A stretch of DNA of 64,000 nt. Source: Chondrosia reniformis (Eukaryota > Porifera > Demospongiae > Chondrillida > Chondrillidae). Both the position numbers and the translations under genes were made by a program. Where the stretch lies: the NCBI GenBank assembly GCA_947172415.1, contig OX359201.1, positions 62,001-126,000 on the forward strand, written 5' to 3'. Position 1 is the first letter of the stretch. Every line of letters starts with the position of its first letter. This document shows positions 36,601 through 48,277 of this stretch, one piece after another. The notes beneath the pieces were generated by a model. That model had not been told where the DNA came from, searched no databases, and worked only from the letters and a program-made list of their open reading frames with translations.

Positions 36601-36899
36601 AATGGAAAGAAGGTGTGTGTAGGGGTGTGAGTGTGGGTGTGTGTATGTCAAGTCCTTCTACTCTGTTAGGTGACAAGTGTGGACTTTCTCAAGCTCTCTC
36701 AACGTCAGCTGCTCTACATCTCACAGGGACACACTTTCTTCACTGATCAAGGTACACAGGCCAGTTCAATGTACTTGCTATTCCTGTCTGAGACATGTCT
36801 GTACTAGATTGTATGTTCTTCTTTTGTTTATTGTCAGATGTTTTGAACAATATTGCCATCAAGTCAAAATGGTACAAGAAACACAAGTTATATAAATAA
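33661..36899 (+). CDS. Doublecortin-domain protein, DCDC1-like
   Basis: The product is predicted to be microtubule-associated. Exon 1 (33661-33727, MATDSVLMQRSRLTAI) joins 33840-33937 and 34016 onward in phase. The first doublecortin-type domain reads VRVQKNGSHNAKNAVKLKF and DGSLVQDLSEVRDGELVYVS. Next come a disordered exon and segments of beta-trefoil/ricin character (RQHWTHHSDGSISPSSDTSL then VLSV; AWVYHRRHLVLVHHPRLALA). Further doublecortin-like parts are YTEDGTLIQDLEHLKLKG with PPEVWLLSEG (about 36020-36120) and TENGKKVTSVDFLKLSQRQL with LYISQG. The last exon ends KSKWYKKHKLYK and TAA at 36897-36899. Alternating DC and trefoil segments are the hallmark of DCDC1. A 45-bp tandem repeat lies at about 35880-36005, probably in an intron. 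Several internal borders are uncertain. Confidence 0.65.
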
Positions 36900-37016
36900 C
36901 GAAGATATAATAATGCACATTCTGCTCCATTTGTACAATAACATGTTAATCATATTGTTTATGAGTGGAAACTTGACACAGTGATCCGATTGCGCAATGC
37001 ACCTCTTTCATACAAC

Positions 37017-40000
37017 ATGGCGACTTCTCCGAATTTGGAAATTGGCGAAAAGTATAAGCGACTGACACAAGACTATGCAAAGGTAATGAATGATGTGGCG
37101 TTTATAGACAAGGAAGTAGGTCCCGCGTACTATTGACATGTGCCGCACATTCGCCCTTTAAGGTAAAGAAGCAGTTGGTCGTGCTGAGGGAGAGTTTCAA
37201 AGGAGAACAGGAGAAGAGAAGCAAATTGGAAGTGAGTCCTTACTGCAGGTAAAGGGACCCTCCCATGATAGTCCTGAAATGAACGTTGTGTCCAGTAAGG
37301 GGTCTCCTTGTTGAGCAATAGAGGAGTTACATTTGGTGCATATCCAATTATTGGCTATTGGCTGTGTGGTTCAATTCCCAGCAATTGCTTCTTTTGTGTT
37401 TTCCTATAGAATAGGCACAGCATGTAGGAAAATGGTGGATTATAAATACTTGTGGTTTGATTATCACGTAGATTAATCATTGTGTATGTGTACTGTCTGT
37501 ACATCCTCACTGTCCTGTGTACATATGCTACGCTGCTACATGCATTCAAAGTATCTTGTGTGTGTAGGAGGCATTTAGGGGGAAGGAGTTGAACTTGAGG
37601 AAGGCATTGCAAGAAAATGAAGCTTTAGACTTTAGAAATCAACAGGTTAGGACACACTCACTGACACGCCTCCTCTAATACTGATACACCTCCTCTAATA
37701 CTGACACACCTCCTCTAATACTGACACACCTCCTCACCCACTGACACACCCACTGACACACCTCCTCTAATACTGACACGCCCACTGACACACCTCCTCC
37801 TATGGTAGCTGAGTAAGAGAGTCATGTCCCTTCAAGAGGAGCTGCAACAGAAAATTGCAAAACACAAAAAGGTGAGTTAGTGTTTGTGCCATGAGAGAGT
37901 GATGTGTAGAGTGATGTGTAATGTTGTGTGTGCAGTTGACTGAACAGACACAAGTACAGGTCTTTGCAGCCGAGGCAGAGCAGTCCGAACTAGCTCGAAA
38001 GATTGAAGAGAATGAACATCTTCACAGAAAGGTCAGCTTGGTTGCCTCATTGTGGGCGGGGCTTTCCTAACGATGGTGTGGGCGGGGCTTTCCTCATGAT
38101 GGTGTGGGCGGGGCTTTCCTAACGATGGTGTGGGCGGGTCTTTCCTCATGATGGTGTGGGCGGGGCTTTCCTAACGATGATGTGTCTTGCTCTTTGAAAG
38201 TATTATACACATTTCTGTATCAGATTGAACAACTAAAAGAAGATACAGATACAACTATTTCCGACTTGAAGACTCGACTAGCTAGCAGGGAAAAGTGAGT
38301 TGACTGGTCTCCCACCTGGTCCGATGGCTGGTCTCTGATCTCGTCTGATGACTGTTCACTGATCTTGCTTGTAGAGTTGCCAGTCGAGCAGAAGAGATGT
38401 TATGTTCCTTAGAAGAAAAGTTTAAAAGTCAAACTGAAGAGATGAGAACTGAAAATGCTGTTTTGCAGGTAAGACCCTCTAATTAAGAGAATCTAAATGT
38501 TTTACCTGATTAAGTTGTCTGGCTGGTTTGAAGGGTAAACTAGACAAGAGTTTGAATGACGTCAGAATAGTATCTAAAAAGTTAGAGGAGAGGTAAGTGG
38601 CTTACATGGGGAGAACCCCATCATTAGGTGGCACCCAACTTGGTAGACGTGTGCTTGTGAGCTATGTAGTTAATTATATTCATGACTTCCTCTTCAGTCA
38701 GTTCAAGTTACTTCACACAAGCTTCAGCGGTCAATCATCTCTGTCACCAGCGAGGTCACCACACCCTTCTAGTGGAGGGAATTCCCCCATCCTATCCAGA
38801 GCCGGGGGAGGGAACTTAAAAAGTGTTGTCAAGGAGCTCTCGGAGGCTGTGATGCAGTTTGGACAGTATCTCACCAACTACCACTCGTACCTTGAGCAGC
38901 GACTGTTCCAGTTCAGTGCAGTGGACAAGGAAGAGAAGCTCTCTCCAGTCAACCAGCAGGTGATAGCTGACATTCCTTATAAGGGGTGCTTGAGGTCTGC
39001 AGTGTTATGCATGTGTTTCTGCAGTTCCTGGCTCTCCTGAAGCAATCCAAGCACTTTACTCGACCGCTGAAGGAGTCCATTATAGCATTCTCAGACATCC
39101 TCCATCAAGGGAATCTCCCCCAAGAGGTCAGCGGTCAAACCAATCATCCGTACATGGCAGTACTATCAGTATAGTTCTTTACACCACTTATGTACATATG
39201 TACGTGGTGTAGTTAATACACAATAACTCATTATGATGACCTCATCATCAGTATAGTTAATGAAGATCTATTTGCCAAAAATTATCCTGTTAAATTAGTT
39301 TTGTTGATGTTACTGGAATCTCTCATGATGCAATGCACACATACAAACATGTTGTTAGGTGTTGAAGGAGTTTGCGGTTGGCTGCGGCAACCTTGCGGTC
39401 TACCTGGAGAGGCTGCTTCCGTTCCACCAGCTCAGCCTGAAGGAGGAGTCAGACCACCCCTCCTCCGGACAGAAGCTGCAGGAGAGGAACGTGGCACTGA
39501 AGAGTGCTCTTTCTTCACTTCCAAGTGTACTAAACTGTGTACACTCTTATTGTACTATTCTTACCAGTGGTTAGTAATATAAATTCTGTAATATATTCAC
39601 CATTGGGACCTTTAACACGCCACTTTTGCTGTAGAGAGATCTGGAAAGTTTGAGAAACCATTTTTGACGAGATTCTGCACTCAACTCCAGACCCTACTTC
39701 CTTCTCTCAATAGTTGGTTCATTTATATGCATTGTTATTCCATTGGTTGTGTATAAATGCTCCACACCTATACCTATGCTCTACCTGATCTTACACTTGT
39801 AGGTCTTCACAGTACCTTCTCTTCAAAAGTAACTCTGGAATATCAAATACCCACCGTATCCTCTGTAAGTATACTGAAATATACTGAATTATACTAGAGT
39901 ATGCAATTTTAGATTAACCTAATTTCCAAAGTGTTTATGTGAGTCAAATGCCAATAATGTTAATGTTCTCACTTAACTTCTCCTCCTCCTGTACATGATA

Positions 40001-41654
40001 GAAATTAAAGACAACAAACGAGTGTATTCTATCTTCTCTCAATGGACTCTGTAACTCGGTGACCAAGGTCCACCACCTGCTGGATGAACACAGCAGGACA
40101 CTATTGGACATGAAGACATCGCTGCTGACAGCCGACCCGAGAAGGGACAGTAAGACGGTGAGTAGGTCTACCCTCTCCCTGCTATACGTCATAATGTGTT
40201 ACATTTGTCGGTTGTTCTGAAGCTCATTCTTGAAAAGTTGACTGCTAAGAAAGATGCCAGTGAACAGCTGTTGGAAGAGGAGAAGAGAATGAGGGAGTCA
40301 CTTCAGAAGGATCTACAGACCACTAGGAGGAACATCACAAAACTGGAAGAGGTACACGTGATAGGTCACATGACATTAGTGCTGGGTCACATGACATTAG
40401 TGCTGGGTCACATGATATTAGTGATAGGTCACATGATATTAGTGATAGGACACATGACATTAGTGATAGGTCACATGACATTAGTGCTGGGTCACATGAT
40501 ATTAGTGATAGGTCACATGACATTAGTGCTGGGTCACATGATATTAGTGATAGGTCACATGACATTAGTGCTGGGTCACATGACATTAGTGCTGGGTCAC
40601 ATGACATTAGTGCTGGGTCACATGACATTAGTGCTGGGTCACATGACATTAGTGCTGGGTCACATGACATTAGTGCTGGGTCACATGACATTAGTGCTGG
40701 GTCATATGACTTGTTTGCAGGATAAGGAGCAGCTGTTGGTTGAGATTCAACTGCTCAAGTTAAAGTTGGAGAGAGGACAGAAGCAGCTTCCAGTGACCCA
40801 GGGCAGTGGGGGCAGCTCACAGACCAAACCAGCAGAGGATGCTCAATCTACTCTGTCGGGAGAAGGATCAGTGACAGAAGAGGAACTGGTACAGAAGCAC
40901 TTTGCTGGAAGAATAGCAGAACTGTCTACGCAAGTAAGTCAGCTCTGATTCATAAAGTGAGGAGGGATATTGAAGGAATCTCCTACATGAAAATATTATA
41001 AGCTAATATCGCTGAGATGTACATGCTTGTAAAATGTAATCTCTCTCTTGAACTGCTCGTGTGTGTAGCTGCAGCAGAGCGAGGGTCAGTCCCTGTTCTT
41101 AGCTAATGAGGTAGGGCACGCTGTGTGCATGGATATGTCATGTTAGTCACATATGTGTACTCCACTTAGTGCACTTCTCTGCAAAGACAGTTGACACAGG
41201 GTGTGAAACATGTTGCAAGTCTTGAAGGAGACCTTGAGGAATATAAAACTAAAACAGAAGCACTTGAGGTAGCTATCTCCAACTAGTATCTTCTAAGAGC
41301 TGTTCACTTTAATCTTCTTTGGTTTTTAATGTTCACATCTGTTGGTGGGCCCCTCCCACTTAAAAGAAGTCTTATTCCTTGATTTGCTGATGAATATGTG
41401 TTGATAGTTGATTTCTTCAATGTGTCAGGATGAAATTAAGACATTATCAAAGAATTACGAGACACAATTGAGTGTCATGTCAGATCACATGTGTTCCCTG
41501 AACGACCAGCTGATGAGGAAGTCTGAGGAAGTACAGAACAGCCGGCAGGTCAAGGTTAGCAAGTTCTGCAGTGTTATGTATTGTGTGGTTGACTACTCAT
41601 ACAAGTGGAGTTACTAAACTTGTTCATTATTTACAGAAGAAGACTAGAAAGTGA
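37017..41654 (+). CDS. PPP1R21: PPP1R21 (KLRAQ/TTKRSYEDQ protein)
   Basis: PPP1R21 is a coiled-coil endosomal protein and a component of the FERRY Rab5-effector complex. The start is ATG at 37017 (MATSPNLEIGEKYKRLTQDY). The N-terminal KLRAQ-type coiled coil continues VKKQLVVLRESF, FRNQQLSKRVMSLQEELQ and RKIEENEHLHRKIEQ. The central domain includes AVMQFGQYLTNYHSYLEQRL, TRPLKESIIAFSDILHQG and TTNECILSSLNGLCN. The C-terminal block is QKHFAGRIAELSTQ and then DEIKTLSKNYETQLSVMSDH with MCSLNDQL, matching the family SYEDQLSMMSDHLCSMN signature. It ends KKTRK and TGA at 41652-41654. There are at least 18 exons. It starts 117 bp after the DCDC1-like stop. A 21-bp minisatellite fills the intron at about 40350-40720, although the frame stays open through it. 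Confidence 0.9.
37655..37805 (+). repeat. Tandem repeat in a PPP1R21 intron
   Basis: About seven imperfect copies of CACACCTCCTCTAATACTGA. They are intronic and pyrimidine-biased, before the acceptor near 37808. Confidence 0.75.
38050..38180 (+). repeat. Tandem repeat in a PPP1R21 intron
   Basis: About five copies of a 28-bp unit (TGGGCGGGGCTTTCCTAACG plus ATGGTG), two of which carry TCATG in place of AACG. They are intronic. Confidence 0.75.
40363..40715 (+). repeat. 21-bp minisatellite in a PPP1R21 intron
   Basis: About sixteen copies of a 21-bp unit (TGGGTCACATGACATTAGTG plus one base), with a GATAGG variant, lie between the donor at about 40353 and the acceptor TTTGCAG at about 40720. 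The unit contains TCACATGA, a motif that is scattered through introns of this window. Confidence 0.9.
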
Positions 41655-42740
41655 AAGGCACTCAATATACTAGAGACTATTTTCTTATATGATGTTTGGA
41701 ATATATATCTCTTCTTTATACAATGTGTTTTTAATGAATCTGATTCCTTTCTTTCCACTTTCTGTATATACTGCTGTTCAAGCAATTAGTAATTAATACA
41801 GCTACTAGCTGATCGCATTCAGTATTAGTTACATGCATCATAGGCTACAAGTCAATGTTCCTCTAAACTACAGAGAAATTGTCAAATTACAAAATTAAGA
41901 CAATGCAATGAATAATACACATTACAAACTTTCTTAACTTAAAAAAAGTTCCTGACACTGGTCATGTACTTCTCTCAGCACAACTCAAGAAGAGCTGTCC
42001 CAGGGCACACCACGAGGAGGTGAAAGTACATCGTGCCCCACCCCACAGCGTTGACACTAACTATTGTGTAACAGAAGCTGTAACTGCGCAGTAATCTGCA
42101 CTCATGGAGTTACTAGCCATGACATAGGAATCGATCGGCGTTAGCCTCACTTTCAGCCTATGCCAAGTCCGACCCTCCCGAACCGCAAACTGCCCCGATG
42201 AGAATCAGTGTGTTGCCACACCTTTAACTCCTCAGGATCGGATGACGTCCTTGAAGTGGGGACTGGCGAAACAACTGCCCAAATCAGGTGTCGACAACCG
42301 ACTTCAACTTACATAGTTACGTGATCACCTCAATCTCCGTGCCGTCAGACCCCAGCCGAAGCCAGAGCTAGTGAGGACCAATCCCAAGCACCAACCCTCC
42401 CACTGAGTTCCTGATCAGATTGCATATCCAACGTGACACCAGGCCGCATTCTCAGCTCGCTGGCGGAGCCGAGGGGAATCCTGGGTCTACTTGTCTAGCG
42501 CTCCGAACAGGACTACTCGGGATAAGGAAAGACCACCGTCAGGCACAGAAACTTTAGCAATCTCACGCGTCAAGTAAGCCACTGGGGGTAAACTGAGATT
42601 TTTCACACCTCGCGCCTTTTTATAGCTGCCGCCTACCATATTAGGTAATCGATCACGTGATTATGACGTCATGGGCATTACATCATCTTTTTTAACACCT
42701 TCCGATTTATCGATTGTTCTGTTAATGGCGGTATCACAAA
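41655..42740. other. 1.1-kb intergenic region with an unexplained GC-rich block
   Basis: The first 300 bp after PPP1R21 are AT-rich. From about 41980 to 42600 the composition changes to a GC-richer, low-repeat sequence without a long open frame. I find no tRNA, rRNA or repeat structure in it that I can name. The last 140 bp lead into DAXX. The block could be a solo LTR or other old insertion, a non-coding exon of DAXX or a non-coding RNA. Confidence 0.4.
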
Positions 42741-44009
42741 ATGGCTGATGTGCCTTCAACGTCGAAACAGGTTGCTCCAGTGAAGAAAGGAAAGCGTAAA
42801 TCTCGACTTCTCCGACTTGAGAAAAAACTAAAGAATCTTCAAAAGCAGATTAAGCGGTTTCAAGAAACTGAATTAAGCTTGGATGATATGAATGAAGACG
42901 ATTCTCCTTACCTGAGGTGTGATTACCTGATGCAGAAATTTGTCCGAACATGGGAGGAGATTTGCTTTTTAACCAAAAGTTCGCCCCAGATATTTGTTCA
43001 AATTCCAGAGTCGTACTCGGGTACTGATTTTGAAGTGATTAACAAAAAGGTTCAAAAGATAGTAGATGAAGATATATTTCCCGATTATAATGACATTGTT
43101 GAACTGTTAGAACACTATGACATGAAAAAGAATTTACATATTCCAAAAGAAACGATTCCAGAACTTGCAAAACAAGTGTTTAGAGATGTGGGAAAGTTAG
43201 TCAAAAAGAAAAGACGTCAAGATTTTTTACACCATTTTGGGTGTCACTTGACTGACAGGGTAAGGATGGAGGAAGACCCTGCAATTAGTGACAAGCAACT
43301 GCTTGGAGAACTCCAGGAGTATGACAGAGAAGGAACTGATAAGCTGGAGAAGCTGCTTGATGAATTTGCAGTTAAACAGGATATAAAGAAAGGTGCCAGC
43401 AGCGAACAGACGTCAGAGAGTGAGGAGGAGGAGCAGTCAGAAGATGATGAACCAGAGAAACTGCTATTAGAAAGTGACGAGCATGATGGAATGGAGGAGG
43501 GGCCAGGTGATGTACAGAAGGCGGGACCAGGTGATGTACAGGAGGTGGGACCAGATGGTGATGAGGAGGAGGAGGAGGCGGGACCAGATGGTGATGAGGA
43601 GGAGGAGCCAGATTGTGATGAGGAGGAGGGGCCAGATTGTGATGGGGAGGAGGGGCCAGATGATGATGGGGAGGAGGGGCCAGATGATGATGGGGAGGAG
43701 GGGCCAGATGATGAGGAGGAGGGGCCAGATGATGAGGAGGAGGAGGAGGGGCCAGATGATGATGGGGAGGAGGGGCCTAATGGAGGTGTATCTGCCGAAT
43801 TAAAGAATTTGATAGGTGGGACGAATGAAACTGATGAACCTGATGAACCAGACAAAGATGTGGAGATCCCTAAAAACCATCTGTCACATGAAACTGGAGA
43901 GAAAGTGGCAGTTATAGTAATTGATGATGATAATGAATCTACGCCAGCTAAATACTTCAAGAGAAACACAGATGCTGTTATAGTACTAAGTGACAGTGAC
44001 TCTTCCTAG
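42741..44009 (+). CDS. DAXX: DAXX-like histone H3.3 chaperone, single exon, short N-terminus
   Basis: DAXX deposits histone H3.3-H4 and works with ATRX and PML. The 422-residue frame contains the histone-binding domain: PYLRCDYLMQKFVRTWEEIC, IFPDYNDIVELLEHY, AKQVFRDVGKLVKKKRRQDF and then HFGCHLTDRVRMEEDPAIS. An acidic region follows, built from GPDDDGEE-type repeats (43490-43780). The C-terminus has two SUMO-interacting motifs, KVAVIVIDDDNES and the terminal DAVIVLSDSDSS, like the family ending IIVLSDSD. Only a short basic coiled coil precedes the histone-binding domain, so the N-terminal helical bundle known from vertebrate DAXX, which contacts ATRX, is not encoded here unless an upstream exon exists. 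There are no introns. Confidence 0.9.
   Translation: MADVPSTSKQVAPVKKGKRKSRLLRLEKKLKNLQKQIKRFQETELSLDDMNEDDSPYLRCDYLMQKFVRTWEEICFLTKSSPQIFVQIPESYSGTDFEVINKKVQKIVDEDIFPDYNDIVELLEHYDMKKNLHIPKETIPELAKQVFRDVGKLVKKKRRQDFLHHFGCHLTDRVRMEEDPAISDKQLLGELQEYDREGTDKLEKLLDEFAVKQDIKKGASSEQTSESEEEEQSEDDEPEKLLLESDEHDGMEEGPGDVQKAGPGDVQEVGPDGDEEEEEAGPDGDEEEEPDCDEEEGPDCDGEEGPDDDGEEGPDDDGEEGPDDEEEGPDDEEEEEGPDDDGEEGPNGGVSAELKNLIGGTNETDEPDEPDKDVEIPKNHLSHETGEKVAVIVIDDDNESTPAKYFKRNTDAVIVLSDSDSS
43490..43782 (+). repeat. Coding acidic minisatellite in DAXX
   Basis: About eleven imperfect copies of a GATGATGGGGAGGAGGGGCC-type unit of 24 bp encode Gly-Pro-Asp-(Asp/Cys)-(Asp/Gly)-Glu-Glu. The array corresponds to the acidic stretch of DAXX proteins. 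Confidence 0.85.
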
Positions 44010-44537
44010 GGTTTTGTAATTGTATTCTACATATGACAATCATGTGACAATTTATTATGTTGAATTATACCTTTTACTACGTATATGGTTAATATTGTGT
44101 TTTAAGTTGAAACATTTTTAAAGAAGTACCTTTACAGTGATGCATACTTTTAATGATAACCAACAATTTATACTTATGATTGCTTACCTTGAACTGAATT
44201 CAGAACTATAGGATCATGGACATGCTTTTTAAACTATATATCCTTTTACATTCAATTTAACTTTGAGTTCCAAGTGACAAGTTGACAATAATATTATATT
44301 GATGTCATCAGTTTAATTAATTGGATAATTTCTGGAATATCTTTGTGCAAAATTCACTTTAGTATATAAATACTTATATACTATCTCAGTAATCATGTAC
44401 ATACAGCAACTTGCATGGGGTCAGTTGAACTTGGGCTTATTAGAGAGGTGCATGTCACTGTGCTGACCTTCAACCTCTACCATTAAACAACTGCATATTA
44501 TAACAAAATCTATCCAATACTTTATATAACTACAGTT
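44010..44537. other. Convergent intergenic gap, DAXX / SRCR receptor A
   Basis: This is a 530-bp AT-rich interval between the DAXX stop and the stop of receptor A. It presumably contains both 3' UTRs. I see no gene or repeat. Base composition drops sharply here, marking the border between the housekeeping block and the receptor cluster. Confidence 0.5.
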
Positions 44538-47382
44538 CTAATCTTCACCTCCATCACACACATGTCCCTCAATCTGGACATATCCACCATTTAGCATTCT
44601 TTCTCTTCTGTCTTTTCTTTCTCTAAAGTTGGCATCATAACATTTACAACACTCAAAAGGATCACGTGGACAAGGACTGTCTCTCCTTTCAAAGGGGCAT
44701 CTGAAGAATGTCTTTCGTCTCCCATTTTCAAATCGTCTATACCAACACCTACCACTACATGACAAGGGGAGCGAGACCCTAAACCATCATCATCATCATC
44801 ATGAATATCATTTTAGGTTGACTATGTAACATTGATATTCTACAATATGTATGTATATACGTATATCAACTACAGATTGTACTACGCATGTTAATAATTA
44901 GAAGAAGAAATTGAATGATTTATAACCTTGAATTGAGGTTTCATAAATATAGGTCACATTAAGGGGTCCCCACTATAGAGCTGTATAGTATACAGGTGAA
45001 TTATATGCTATATATACAGTGTGTATTATTCAGTATACTGTACATGTGAACATGTAAATGTACACAATTCACTAGTAAGTAGTTGTCTCACCACTTTGGC
45101 CTATAGACACAACACAGTAGTAGACAGCAACAGCTTCCAAAGAGAAGGGACAGTGTACCAAAGAATGCTGCCAATATTTCGAGGAGAGGAGGTCCAGCTA
45201 TATACATTATACAAGAATGATTTACATATATATGTACATATACATTACATTATATATATATATATATATATATACCACATACGTATGTACTGAACTCAGA
45301 TATTTAAAGAGTATATATATACAGTATATATAAATTTGTGTAGCCCTCTGTATATATGTATACTGTAAATCCCTCTATTTAAGTGGAACCAAAAGTTAGC
45401 AAAACTGGATTTTACTCCTACATAGCGGAATTAAATTTTAGCAACTTACAAGATTATGGAAGTTTTGTTAGTTAATTACAGTAATGCAGTATAGTAGAAG
45501 TACTATGAACTCTAATTTTAGCAGTAAATGTCAAATCACTAATATAGCTACATTTATTAGCACGCTAATAATTTACAATATATTTTTCTGAAACTGATCA
45601 GAGTAGTATAAATGTATGTATAATCTTTATTTACTTTTGGCATGTACTTCTATACTGTATGGTCCACTTTTAATTGGAAAGTTTGCCTTCACTTTAAAGG
45701 TGTACCAAGTGTCTGGTTGTAAATCAAGAACTCTGGCTGTGACAGTATCGTTGTTTGAAGCATAATATATAAACATTTTATTTCCGGATGTGTCAGACTT
45801 GTACCAAATGCTGTAAGACTTGATGACTGGGTAATAGAGAGTCTCTTTAGGAACTGTCCAGGACAGTGTCGCAGTGTATATGTCAGTAGATACAACATGA
45901 AAATTGTCAGGTTTAGGACCTGCAGAACAGAAGAATAATATATACAGCCCATTGTAGATCTCATTGATTATATAAACATGCAGTTGTGGATGGAGTAAAC
46001 TTTGTACATATTTTCAGGATGGGCCTTTCAAAGTGGTCGGGTCAAGTTACATCCAAGACTCAAAAAGAAGACAAAGACTCCTAGAGTCATTGATGAAGGA
46101 TGGAATATACTCAGAAACAGCAGACTGGTCCAGTGGAGAAAGTAAGATAGGAAGCCTAACTGTATATATGATAACCACAGTTTTGGAATATAGTGTGTAC
46201 ATATTAAGCCAGCTGGTTTGCACAGACAACACTTACCAACACAATCCACCCACACAGCTTGGCCAATGCAAGCAGTGTCAAGAGTCGTCTCCCATATGGT
46301 TGAGGAACATAGTCGCAGAGCGGTTTCATTTCCATTACATTTAACATTAGTGACTAAATTGTGTTGTGATTCACGAATGGTAGCAATTGTACTATTATCT
46401 GAATATCCTAGTCCCATTTGTCTACAAACCACATTACCAATTTTATCAACTTCTTGTTGTGCAGGTTCCCCCACAAGGCACAGCTGGCCCCACGTGCCAT
46501 TATAATAGTGCTTGACCCAGCCAAGGTCGTCATTCTCACTCAGATATACTAGTTTCACTTGCAGTAAGTCTATAGATATATAGGGAGGCAAAGTGATAGT
46601 TGATATAATGTAACATCAATACATCTAAAATTTGCTAATGAAATAGGTATTGTTCTGTTTCAGCAACATTGCTCAGACAATGTAATAGTTAGGTAAAAAG
46701 ACATATAGCCTATCAATTTGACAAAAAGAACTAACTCTAAGCCATTTATACGTTAATAGTGTAAGGATTTCATTTATATGTATATTACACAGGTTTCAGG
46801 TGTACATTGTATATTATTAGCGGTATATGACTGACTAGAACAGGTCAGGACGACTCTTCTTGCTGGTAAACAGGTAAAACAATTTACTATAGATTTATCA
46901 TCTGAAGAGGATTCATTGGGACATAATCCAAAGTACTTTTCACTTCCCTTGCAATTTACATTGGATAGCAAATTACACTGTTCATATAATCCACATGTGT
47001 CATCGTCATGACAGGATTGCCAAGGATCCTCCTTTGCACTCCCACCAAAGTTGAGCTGATAACATGCCACTTCTGAATTTGGTTCATTATGTACTATACT
47101 ATCCCTGGTTCTACACACTGTCATCCAAAATTTATTATAGCATATCTCCAGCCTTCCACTGATACCAGTTACATTATGCTCTTTTGTGTCAGCCAGTCTT
47201 AAAGGAGCTCTTGAGATATCTCCATTGTAGTCACACTTATATTCTACACATAAAATAAAGGGAGAGATTGGAGGATAAAGAGTATAGATTATAGAGGAAT
47301 AGTACTTACTTTCTATTTTAAGTCCTGAAGTTGTGGCCATCAGTGTTAGAAGTCTCACTAAATACCAAACAATTCCCTCCAT
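44538..47382 (-). CDS. SRCR receptor A (SP-SRCR-SRCR-FN3-TM-Cys tail)
   Basis: This is a complete predicted type I receptor. Exons are 47382-47310 (signal peptide, IVWYLVRLLTLMATTSG), 47243-46836 (SRCR 1, with an extra cysteine-rich insert YFGLCPNESSSDDKS), 46569-46237 (SRCR 2, NVVCRQMGLGYSDNS), 45919-45635 (FN3, ATLSWTVPKETLYYPVIKSY), 45197-45092 (membrane helix, ILAAFFGTLSLLFGSCCCLL then LCCVYR) and 44778-44538 (cytoplasmic tail). Extracellular introns are phase 1. The tail contains FFRCPFERRDSPCPRDPFEC and ends DGGED, TAG. All splice sites are GT-AG. The tail module is shared with genes C, D and E. It is the only intact A-type copy; two dead A-type copies lie upstream. Ligand and signalling partner are unknown. 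Confidence 0.88.
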
Positions 47383-48277
47383 TTCAATTCGATCTTTTCA
47401 ATTCAGGAAACACATAAATATAACTTTTATTGGGTAAGCCCCCAATGTGACTGCAATGGAATGCTATGAATATCATTATTTACAATATGAAAGTAAAAGT
47501 CTCATCTGTATGCAGTAAGTAAGTAAACAATGAATACTATCATAAACAAAAACGCACTCCACACCATGTACCATCTATCTGTACCATAGATCAAATGATT
47601 TAATTGACTTACCTTGAATCACATCACTGAATTCAGAACTATATGCAAGGTTGTTTTAAAGATCAGCAAATTACATGCACACATCTGTTAAGGTTAACCC
47701 AGGATTGAGTGGCATGGATGGAGATAAAGATTAGAGCTGGTTATATAAATTTGATATAGAGTATTGGACAGATTTTGTTATAGTCATACAGTGATCTATT
47801 CTATATGTTAACAGAATATATATTGAAAACAAGCTTTAGAATTTTCAAACTTACTCAGGCTTATTATTTGTGTAGCAGAATTGTATGATCTGTAGAACTA
47901 CTTGCATGCTTCAGTTTAGAACAGTGCTGAATTTTGCACAAGGTATTTAATGGTTTTAAGAAATTACATACATGTATGTATGTATATGTCCAGTTAATTA
48001 ATCTGACAACATCAATATATTGTCAATTTACGAAACTCGTCACCTGGAAGTTGAATGTAAAAGGATATATTTACAGTTCTAAAATATGTAGTTTAAACAG
48101 CATATCCATATACCTTTTCATCATGAACGCAACAAATATTGTTTCATTACCTATATAGAGCTATACGTATATGTCAAGTACATAAATGTTACTGTATTAA
48201 CATACGTATAGTGTAAAGTATTAATTTTGAACCCTTCCTGGTGCAACATTTGCAATTCCATCCTATTCCCCTTGAAC
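47383..48277. other. AT-rich gap between receptors C and A
   Basis: About 900 bp, AT-rich. It must contain the receptor A promoter and the receptor C 3' UTR. Next to the A start it resembles the flanks of the dead A-type copies (compare 52790-52870 and 59330-59420). I see no further gene. Confidence 0.45.

Noticed and set aside
43244-43969. 241-codon Ser-rich frame antisense to DAXX
   Set aside because: It is the complement of the acidic repeat and has no independent support.
45240-45275. Long TA run as a possible promoter TATA element
   Set aside because: It lies within an intron of receptor A on an AT-rich background, so it is an uninformative microsatellite.
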